In this document: positions 31,801 through 37,408 of the stretch, piece after piece
Position numbering within the stretch: the first letter of the stretch is position 1
Layout: every line of letters begins with the position of its first letter
NCBI GenBank assembly: GCA_026388095.1
Contig: JAPLKL010000040.1
Span: 92,965 to 156,964, forward strand
Reading direction: 5' to 3'
DNA from: Elusimicrobiota bacterium
GTDB taxonomy: Bacteria; Elusimicrobiota; Elusimicrobia; UBA1565; UBA9628
Length of the DNA: 64,000 nt
The notes under the pieces: model-generated
Told to the model about the DNA's origin: nothing
Database searches by the model: none
Seen by the model: only the letters and a program-made list of their open reading frames with translations
Position numbers and translations under genes: made by a program

Positions 31801-33034
31801 CGATCTGCGCGTGGTCAAAGGCAACGCCCAGGTCAACATACCGGCCCAGGCCATGACCGTGGTCTGGTCCTCGGTGCTCAAGGAGACGCCGTCTTTGGCC
31901 TTGTCCGCGCCCAGGAACACGCTCTGGGCCGAGTCCTGGCGCGTCGAGCCCGGCCCTCTGTGGCATGTCACGGCCGAGGGGGTGCCGGCCATGCATCAGG
32001 AACCCGGCGCGGCGCCACGTTCCTACGCCTTCCGCCCCTGGCCGGGCGAGTCCGTGGCCGTGACGATCAGCCGGCCGGCCGCCGCCATGGGCCAGACCTT
32101 GACCATGGACCAGAGCGTGCTGGAGCTCAAGCCCGGCCTGCGCGCGACCGAGGCGGCCTTGACCGTCGCCTTGCGCAGCAGCCGCGGCGGCCAGCATGTG
32201 CTGGCCTTGCCCGCGGGCGCCGACCTGCTCTCCGTGCGCATCGATGGGGCCGCGCGGCCGATACGGCTGGAGGGCGACAAGCTGTCGGTGCCGGTGGCGC
32301 CGGGCGCGCACACGGTCGAGGTCTCCTGGCGCCAGGACGGCGGCGCGCGCCTCTTCTACCGCGCGCCAGCCGTCGACCTGGGCGCGCCGAGCGTCAACTC
32401 CCATGTCTCCATCACCATGCCGGCGCGGCGCTGGGCCTTGCTGCTGGGCGGCCGGGGCATGGGACCGGTGGTGTTGTTCTGGAGCTTCCTGGTCGTATCG
32501 GCGTTGGTCTGCTTCGGACTTTCCAGGACCGGCTTGACGCCTTTGACCTGGGGGGCGTGGTTCCTGCTCTCGGTGGGCATGATCCAGGCCAGCCTCATGG
32601 GCTCGGCCTTGGTGGCCGGCTGGTTCCTGCTGGTGGGACTGCGCGGCGCGCTCGTGCCGAAGAGATGGAGGGACCACCAGTTGGCGCAGATGGCCTTGGC
32701 GGTCTTGACCTTGGCGGCGGCCGTGGCCTTGTTCATGGCCATCAAGCAGGGCCTGCTGGGACAGCCGGACATGCAGATCGCGGGCAACGGCTCCCATGCC
32801 TCCTTGCTCCGGTGGTACAACGACCGCGCCGGCCCGGTCCTGCCTCGGCCTTGGGCACTGACCTTCCCGCTGTGGTTCTACCGTCTGGGCATGCTGGCCT
32901 GGTCCCTGTGGCTGGCGCAGGCCTTGATCTCCTGGGCGCGCTGGGCTTGGGGCTGCTACTCGGCCGGCGGCCTGTGGCGCAGGAAGGAAGATGCCCCCAA
33001 ACCTCCGGACCTGAGCCAGCCGAAAGCGGCCTAG
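28892..33034 (+). CDS. Very large multi-domain inner-membrane protein of unknown function
   Basis: 1380 residues. Signal peptide (about 1-24); a large beta-rich extracytoplasmic domain to about 465; a hydrophobic cluster (about 470-575); a second exported stretch with a Gln/Met/Asn-rich segment; a membrane pair (about 690-760); a second beta-rich domain (about 765-1185, with repeated L-x-L-P-x-G patterns); and four or more C-terminal membrane segments (about 1190-1350), ending in a short charged tail. The alternation of membrane clusters and big beta domains resembles uncharacterised membrane proteins of diderm bacteria. No catalytic motif or known family is recognised. The promoter overlaps the previous gene. 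A candidate for envelope structure or regulation of secretion. Confidence 0.7.
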   Translation: MKDLPAKFSSFLIILGLTASAAAAPIAREDVPGPLQGWISWVLKGQEGALCSFFHGQDRKECLWPGALKLALDEKGGRFEQGWRVEAPGWAVLPGGSEHWPQDVRLDGGPGLVLRRGDSPALFLKKAGAHVITGSFRWERLPEQLVVPPETGLLALAVRGEAVEFPQRDELNHLWLQAKARPVTSREEARIVVTVHRRLVDEVPLQLLTRVQLKVSGPDREAVLGRALPEGFTPMALVSPIPARLDPDGHLRVQVRAGLWDVALSARRASQEEELRAPVPGGTWDNDEVWVFDAKPDLRQADLEGAPALDPQQTQLPEDWKSLPAFLVKPGTVLRLVQRRRGDDPPPADRLSLSRELWLDFDGRGFSARDRIKGTLNRSWRLDAAPGTDLGRVSVDDEDQFLTSLTSGAAAGLEMRRQEVNVTADSRFEGRRPPAAGWRHDFESVSALLHLPPGWRLFAAGGVDQASSTWTGAWTLLDFFLLLIAVAAFQKLFGRPWGLTALVGLGLAWHEPGAPRWLWLLVILCAALHRALAEHPSAGKTVLWARRGAWAVLAMVCLPFFLTQARTGLFPILEHPLSVQPRGGDMVEPASPAETVSDEAQMETEVDAGRNMPAAPAMQIAASLGSVEKALKRSSARQMQMNYVRAYPGRNLLQNQLARDPNARVTTGPGIPYWQWSTASLTWSGPVPQGHRMRLWLLCPAANLVLAFARIFFIAALALLLGGFPVEDWLRRLRALGPRPKMRAAALLLIAVLPMSAGAQSFPPRELLDELRGRLLEKPECAPLCAESPRLQVTAAGRWLSLKLEIQAAAATAVPIPTGGRDWTPTRASLDGTGASVRRAEDGQLWAVIPAGSHQLNLEGPLPDSDAVQVSLPLRPRRVDASVSGWTLHGVREDGRPEANLQLSRSRSAAAVPTASARAQGTFPPFLMVQRTLRFGLSWTVDTFVTRLTPTGTPVVAEIPLLPGESVTSSDLRVVKGNAQVNIPAQAMTVVWSSVLKETPSLALSAPRNTLWAESWRVEPGPLWHVTAEGVPAMHQEPGAAPRSYAFRPWPGESVAVTISRPAAAMGQTLTMDQSVLELKPGLRATEAALTVALRSSRGGQHVLALPAGADLLSVRIDGAARPIRLEGDKLSVPVAPGAHTVEVSWRQDGGARLFYRAPAVDLGAPSVNSHVSITMPARRWALLLGGRGMGPVVLFWSFLVVSALVCFGLSRTGLTPLTWGAWFLLSVGMIQASLMGSALVAGWFLLVGLRGALVPKRWRDHQLAQMALAVLTLAAAVALFMAIKQGLLGQPDMQIAGNGSHASLLRWYNDRAGPVLPRPWALTFPLWFYRLGMLAWSLWLAQALISWARWAWGCYSAGGLWRRKEDAPKPPDLSQPKAA

Positions 33035-33051
33035 CCCGCGCGGACATCTCA

Positions 33052-33079
33052 GGCCCATGGCGAGCCTTCCCCATGGGCC
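33052..33079 (+). repeat. Inverted repeat after the large membrane protein
   Basis: GGCCCATGG (33052-33060) and CCATGGGCC (33071-33079) form a perfect 9-bp stem with a 10-base loop and no T-run. It may end transcription in a Rho-dependent way, or be part of the GGCC-rich upstream region of the subtilisin gene. Confidence 0.5.
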
Positions 33080-33159
33080 CATGGTCCAGCCTCCGGTTGG
33101 CCCCTGCCCGCGTCCGCACCGGGCCCAGCGGCCTTGGGCCGATTGCTTCGCCCATTTTG

Positions 33160-33202
33160 GGACCTAGGACCCGCACGGCCCGTGCCCGGACCCCGCTATA
33201 AT
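33160..33202 (+). promoter_or_regulatory. Predicted leaderless promoter with GGMCYTWRGDCC motif
   Basis: GGACCTAGGACC (33160-33171) lies 25 bp before a perfect TATAAT (33197-33202). ATG 33209 is 6 nt further, with no Shine-Dalgarno. The -35 position (33174-33179, CACGGC) does not match. This is the clearest example of the pattern. Confidence 0.6.
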
Positions 33203-33208
33203 GGGTGC

Positions 33209-35920
33209 ATGAAGACAATCAAGACCACCCTTTCCCTCATCATCTGCGCCTGCATGCTCGGCGTCACCCCCGGCTTCGATTGCTACCGGGCCGCCGCGGC
33301 CGTCGTGCAGACCCAGGTCCAGGCCGTTCCGGCCAACGCCGGCATGAGCGCGGTCGGCGCGTCCCTCACCAACACCGGCGGCATGACCGCCGCACCCTCG
33401 ATCAGCCTCACCGGTACCTCACTTTCCGGGACCCTCAACGCCAACAGCCCGGTGCCTCAGCTCAAGTCGCAGATCCTGGCCGCCCCGATGCAGACGGCTG
33501 TCCCGGTCACGGCCCAGTCTCCGGTCACAGCCGCGCCGCAGGCCGGCGTCACTCCTATCATCATCCGTGAGGCCGTCATCCAGGCCGGAGCTCACCAGGC
33601 GGCAGGCCTCGTGAAGGCTCTGCCGAAGGCCGAGCCAGGCCAGGCCCAGAACGGCCTCGTTTGGGGCGCCTTCACCCAGCTCCAGCGCATGGTGCTTTCC
33701 TTTACCAAGAGCAAGGGCTCCAAGGGCATGCCGGACTACGACCGCGGCTCCGACGACCACATCTCCGACCCGGACGGCTCGGGCGGCGGCATCGACCCCT
33801 TGGGCAACCCCAGCCGCGACCCCAACCGCGACACCGGCCCGGATTCCCGCGACAGCGGCGATTCCTGGGACGGCGGCGGCCGCAGCGGCGGCTCCGAGCT
33901 CTTCAAGGGCCTTTCCTTCTCGAAGAGCAGCAAGGGCTCCAAGGGCATGCCGGACTACGACCGCGGCTCGGACGACCGCGTCGCCGACCCGGACGGCTCG
34001 GGCAGCGGCATCGACCCGCTGGGCAATCCCAGCCGCGACCCCAACCGCGACACCGGCCCGGATTCCCGCGACAGCGGCGACTCCTGGGACGGCGGCGGCC
34101 GCAGCGGGGGCTCCGAGCTCTTCAAGTCTCCGGTGACCGGACTCTCCGCCAGCATCAGCCTCTTCGCCCCGGCCGGCGTGCCGGCCAACACGGCCGCGGC
34201 TCCCGTCTCTTTGGACAACCGGCCCGTGGACCTCATCGTGATGTTCGGCGACACGGCCAAGCCCCTCACCCGCGACGAGCACCTCTCCCTGGTGGACGTC
34301 AACCAGAGGGGCGGCGTCAGCCTCTACGCGTTCGCCCAGCAGCGCATCATGATGCAGCTCGGCAACGCCGGCCTGGAGGCGGACACCATGGCCGCCTACA
34401 ACGCCACACCCATCGCCACCTACGCGCGCATCAACGCCGCCACCATCCGCGTCGAGGCCGGCCGCGCCGCCGAGTTCCGCGCGCTCCTGGAAGGCCGCGG
34501 CTTCAAGGTCTACGACAACGCCCGGCGCCACATCGTCGAGCCCGTGCCGGTCAAGCCCGAGGATATGGACCCCGTGGGCCGCGGCGCCGTGGGCATGGAC
34601 GAGAACCTCAAGATATCCAAGGCCGACACGGTCCAGGCCTTGGCCAAGAAGGTCTGGGGCGCGCCCGAGCTGGGCTTCTGGGGCCGGCTGGTCCTCCGGC
34701 TCTTCGGCGCCGCCATCCCGCAGCCCGCGGTCGGCGTCATCGACACGGGCGCGGACGTCAATCACCCTCTGCTCAAGCGCCTCAAGGCCCTCGTCAACGC
34801 CACCAGCGGGCCCAACATCGACGACAACGGCCACGGCTCCTGGGTTACCAGCATGATCCTCAATTTCGCGCCCTGGCTCAAGAACCTCACCCACTACAAG
34901 GTCTTCACCGCGGACGGCGGGGCCACCCTGGACGACATCCTCAAGGCCCTGACCATGGCCGGCAACGACGGCAACCTCATCGTCTCCAACTCCTGGGGCG
35001 ACGACCAGGGCGACCCTCAGGGTCCGGACGCCCAGCTCGTGCGCAAGCTCGCGCAGGAAGGCCACATCATGGTCTTCGCCGCGGGCAACGCCGGCCCCCG
35101 CGCCAACACCGTGGGCGCGCCCGCCATCGTCAGCTACAAGGACGCCAAGACCGGCGCCATCCGCGTGGTCTCCGTGGCCGCCACGGACCGCGCGAAGAAG
35201 GTCGCCTACTTCTCCTCCCGCGGCCCCGGCTCGCCGATGACCTCGCACGACCCGAACTACAAGGACCACCGGCCCGACCTCAGCGCGGTGGGCTACAACA
35301 CCGAGGGCGCCTGGCCCACGACGCAGGCCAACGAGGCCGACCGCGTGGACCCGGTCTTCGGCCCGCTCAAGGCCATCTCCGGCACCTCCATGGCCACCCC
35401 GGCCGTGGCCGGAGCCCTCGCTCTGCTGGCCATGGTCTTCGGCGTGACCACCATCGGCGAGAAGCTCGACGCCATCGTCAACGGCGTCATGTCCACCTTG
35501 GTCAAGACCGGCCAGAGCGCGGACGCCGAGGGGCAGGGCTTCATCGACCTGGACGCCGCTTTCAAGGCGATCTCCCAGGTCATGACTCCGGTCATCCCCA
35601 GTTTCGCCGCCCGCGCGGTGGTGTCTCTGGCGGCGCGCAGCCAGGCCCGCCAGGCCCGCTTGCGGGCCGCGGCCGCGATTCCTGAGGGCGCGGTCTGGGA
35701 GTACCGGGCGCTGGGCCATATGCCCCGGCAGATCCAGGACACCCACCTGCGCATGACGCTCGACCAGAGCATCGCCCGCAGCGATGCCGAAGAATACAAG
35801 ACCGGGGAGTATGAGAAGTACTACACGCAGCGCCACAATCTTCTGACTCGGTATCCGGAACTGCCTCTGCGCACGTCGCTGCTCGGACGGCTGCAGCTGG
35901 CCTTGGGCGGAGGCAGGTAG
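33209..35920 (+). CDS. Secreted subtilisin-family (S8) serine protease with Asp-rich repeats
   Basis: 903 residues from ATG 33209, predicted leaderless. The signal peptide has PGFDCYRAAAA, the motif shared by four genes here. A linker to about 165 precedes two 73-residue Asp/Gly/Ser/Arg-rich repeats (about 168-305; SDPDGSGGGIDPLGNP and PNRDTGPDSRDSGDSWDGGG), possibly calcium-binding. The subtilisin domain follows with the full triad: Asp512 (VIDTG), His542 (DNGHGSW), Ser727 (GTSMATP), and the oxyanion Asn in FAAGNAGP. A helical tail of about 110 residues follows. Part of the segment before the triad resembles an inhibitor I9-like propeptide. Likely a cell-surface or secreted protease. Confidence 0.85.
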   Translation: MKTIKTTLSLIICACMLGVTPGFDCYRAAAAVVQTQVQAVPANAGMSAVGASLTNTGGMTAAPSISLTGTSLSGTLNANSPVPQLKSQILAAPMQTAVPVTAQSPVTAAPQAGVTPIIIREAVIQAGAHQAAGLVKALPKAEPGQAQNGLVWGAFTQLQRMVLSFTKSKGSKGMPDYDRGSDDHISDPDGSGGGIDPLGNPSRDPNRDTGPDSRDSGDSWDGGGRSGGSELFKGLSFSKSSKGSKGMPDYDRGSDDRVADPDGSGSGIDPLGNPSRDPNRDTGPDSRDSGDSWDGGGRSGGSELFKSPVTGLSASISLFAPAGVPANTAAAPVSLDNRPVDLIVMFGDTAKPLTRDEHLSLVDVNQRGGVSLYAFAQQRIMMQLGNAGLEADTMAAYNATPIATYARINAATIRVEAGRAAEFRALLEGRGFKVYDNARRHIVEPVPVKPEDMDPVGRGAVGMDENLKISKADTVQALAKKVWGAPELGFWGRLVLRLFGAAIPQPAVGVIDTGADVNHPLLKRLKALVNATSGPNIDDNGHGSWVTSMILNFAPWLKNLTHYKVFTADGGATLDDILKALTMAGNDGNLIVSNSWGDDQGDPQGPDAQLVRKLAQEGHIMVFAAGNAGPRANTVGAPAIVSYKDAKTGAIRVVSVAATDRAKKVAYFSSRGPGSPMTSHDPNYKDHRPDLSAVGYNTEGAWPTTQANEADRVDPVFGPLKAISGTSMATPAVAGALALLAMVFGVTTIGEKLDAIVNGVMSTLVKTGQSADAEGQGFIDLDAAFKAISQVMTPVIPSFAARAVVSLAARSQARQARLRAAAAIPEGAVWEYRALGHMPRQIQDTHLRMTLDQSIARSDAEEYKTGEYEKYYTQRHNLLTRYPELPLRTSLLGRLQLALGGGR
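33711..34126 (+). repeat. 219-bp tandem duplication inside the subtilisin gene
   Basis: Copy 1 occupies 33711-33929 and copy 2 starts at 33930, with the last shared bases at 34126. The offset is 219 bp (73 codons), so the frame is kept. The copies differ at only a few bases, including GGCGGC against GGCAGC. The duplication is recent or maintained by gene conversion. Confidence 0.9.
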
Positions 35921-35946
35921 GGGCGGAGTCGCCCCAGGTGAATAAA

Positions 35947-36357
35947 ATGAGAGTCCCGGCCGAAGAATTCTCCATCTGCATCATCGAGGACGACGCGCAT
36001 TTCCGCGAGACCTTCGCGGACGTGATGGCTTTGCGCGGGGTCAAGGTGCGCGGGGCGGGCACGGCCGCCGACGGCCTGGCCGCGCTGGCTCAGGGTAAGC
36101 CTTCCATCGTCATCGTGGACGTGCGCCTGCCGGACATGCACGGCTTCGACCTGTGCCGGCGCATCCGCCACACCGCCGGGCTGGCGGGGCTTCCCATCGT
36201 CCTCATCTCCGCCTCCACGCGCTACAACGATCCGCGCGACCGCGTTGAGGGGCTTTTGGCCGGGGCTTCGGCGTTCTTGCCCAAGCCCATCACCATCGAG
36301 GACCTTTGGGCCGAGATCTGCGGCGTTTTGAAAAGACCTGCTGCGGAATTCGCCTGA
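35947..36357 (+). CDS. Single-domain response regulator (CheY-like receiver)
   Basis: 136 residues from ATG 35947, chosen because AGGTGA lies 5 nt upstream; an in-frame GTG at 35938 is the alternative. Receiver domain only: acidic pair in CIIEDDAHF, phospho-acceptor Asp in IVIVDVRLPDMHG, Ser in VLISAS and conserved Lys in FLPKPIT. There is no DNA-binding output domain and no histidine kinase nearby, so it probably acts through protein contacts. A small inverted repeat (GGGGCG/CGCCCC) sits between it and the subtilisin gene. A 328-bp gap follows. Confidence 0.85.
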   Translation: MRVPAEEFSICIIEDDAHFRETFADVMALRGVKVRGAGTAADGLAALAQGKPSIVIVDVRLPDMHGFDLCRRIRHTAGLAGLPIVLISASTRYNDPRDRVEGLLAGASAFLPKPITIEDLWAEICGVLKRPAAEFA

Positions 36358-36650
36358 GCCGTTTCCGACCTTAGTCTCATCCTCCTTGGCGGGGTCAGCC
36401 CAGGGTATGCGTGCCCCGACATCACCCACTTTCAGCGTCGTCTTGAATGAGGTTCCGGCGCGCAGCGCCGGAACCCGCCCCGACACGAATGTGTCGGGGC
36501 CATGCTGTGGCCGGACACAGTTCCCAAGCCGGGTCTGTTCCGCGCTGCGTGCGCGGGATTCCGACGGGCTTCGCCCGTCGGAATGTCAGGACGGCATGCT
36601 GTCTGCTGGTCGTGCCCGAAGAACTGGGTGAATTCGAGTATGCGTGCCCC

Positions 36651-36679
36651 TTGACATGGTGAATCACTAGTGATACACT
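36651..36679 (+). promoter_or_regulatory. Strong sigma-70 promoter of the RHH regulator, leaderless
   Basis: Perfect TTGACA (36651-36656), a 17-bp spacer and TACACT (36674-36679). ATG 36686 follows 6 nt later, so the transcript should start at or within a base or two of the start codon. Confidence 0.75.
36663..36674. promoter_or_regulatory. Perfect 12-bp palindrome, likely autoregulatory operator
   Basis: ATCACTAGTGAT fills most of the spacer between -35 and -10 of the RHH gene. A dimeric ribbon-helix-helix protein bound there would block RNA polymerase, the usual autorepression layout of RHH regulators. Confidence 0.6.
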
Positions 36680-36685
36680 GAGAAT

Positions 36686-36913
36686 ATGCCCACCGAGAAG
36701 CCGCGCCTGCTCGTGACCTTGGAGCCCGGCCTCTATGCCAAGGTCCTGGCCATATCCAAGGCCAACGGGACGAACCTCTCCCTCACGGCCCGTGACCTCA
36801 TCCGCGACGCCTGTAAAGATATCGAAGACCGGGGATTGGCGGCGCTGGCGCGCAAGCGCATGAAGGCCGGGGGTAAGGACGGTTGGCTGACGCATGGCGA
36901 GGTCTGGAAGTAG
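36686..36913 (+). CDS. Ribbon-helix-helix DNA-binding protein (antitoxin-like)
   Basis: 75 residues. The N-terminal strand [15 protein letters not shown] followed by two helices ([23 protein letters not shown]) is a ribbon-helix-helix pattern. The rest is a basic tail ([20 protein letters not shown]), as in antitoxins whose C-terminus binds a toxin. No toxin gene is next to it: trxA follows with its own promoter and the upstream 328 bp is non-coding. It may be an orphan antitoxin or a plain repressor. A perfect palindrome inside its own promoter suggests autoregulation. Confidence 0.7.
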   Translation: MPTEKPRLLVTLEPGLYAKVLAISKANGTNLSLTARDLIRDACKDIEDRGLAALARKRMKAGGKDGWLTHGEVWK

Positions 36914-36927
36914 ACGCGGAAATTTTC

Positions 36928-36956
36928 TTGACTTGGCGTAGTGGTCCTGCTATCAT
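36928..36956 (+). promoter_or_regulatory. Sigma-70 promoter of trxA
   Basis: TTGACT (36928-36933), a 17-bp spacer and TATCAT (36951-36956). Predicted leader of about 60 nt with CAGGAGAA upstream of ATG 37024. Confidence 0.7.
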
Positions 36957-37023
36957 AAGATTACGCCTGAAGCAGGCGGTCGCAAGACGCCTTCCTCTTA
37001 CAAAAAACCCCAGGAGAAAATCG

Positions 37024-37353
37024 ATGGCCGAGATCGAATTGACGGATGCCACCTTCCAGAAAGAAGTCCTCGAGAGCCCCCAGCCCGTACTGGTCGATTT
37101 CTGGGCTCCCTGGTGCGGCCCCTGCCGCATGCTGGCGCCCGTGGTCAAGGAGATCGCGGAGGAGTACAAGGGACGCGTGCGCGTGGCCAAGCTCAACACG
37201 GACGAGCACCCCAACGCGGCGGGGACCTACCGCATCTCCGCCATCCCCAGCCTCCTGTTCTTCAAGGGCGGCAAGGTTGCCGAGCAGCTCGTGGGCGTGC
37301 ATTCCAAAGCCGAGATCAAGAAGATACTGGAATCCCTCTTCACCAAAGCCTAG
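37024..37353 (+). CDS. trxA: Thioredoxin
   Basis: 109 residues, normal length. Active site WCGPC at 30-34, preceded by VLVDFWAP and followed by the cis-Pro segment SAIPSLLFF. Cytoplasmic disulfide reductase working with thioredoxin reductase, which is not in this window. ATG 37024 has CAGGAGAA upstream. An upstream in-frame extension to 36883 is rejected because it crosses the promoter. Single gene between the RHH regulator and polA. Confidence 0.93.
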   Translation: MAEIELTDATFQKEVLESPQPVLVDFWAPWCGPCRMLAPVVKEIAEEYKGRVRVAKLNTDEHPNAAGTYRISAIPSLLFFKGGKVAEQLVGVHSKAEIKKILESLFTKA

Positions 37354-37408
37354 ACCTTAGATTTCGCCGTCCTGCATAAACCCGAAACGATAGCGGCCGC
37401 CGTTCCTG

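Larger units (their letters stand above)
36358..36685 (+). repeat. Non-coding stretch with three tandem hairpins between 13-bp direct repeats
   Basis: No convincing gene. Three perfect stem-loops: 36451-36475 (11-bp arms starting GGTTCCGGCGC), 36478-36499 (CCCCGACAC arms) and 36558-36584 (ATTCCGACGGGC arms). The direct repeat GTATGCGTGCCCC occurs at 36405-36417 and 36638-36650, framing the hairpins. The right copy ends exactly where the RHH promoter's TTGACA begins. The region could be a structured RNA, a repetitive hairpin element, or a small inserted element with a target duplication. Confidence 0.5.

Noticed and set aside
36883..37023. N-terminal extension of thioredoxin to GTG 36883
   Set aside because: It would include the predicted trxA promoter (36928-36956). 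ATG 37024 gives the standard length and has a ribosome-binding sequence.
36686..37353. Toxin-antitoxin pair made of the RHH protein and the next gene
   Set aside because: The next gene is thioredoxin with its own promoter; no toxin-like frame lies on either side.
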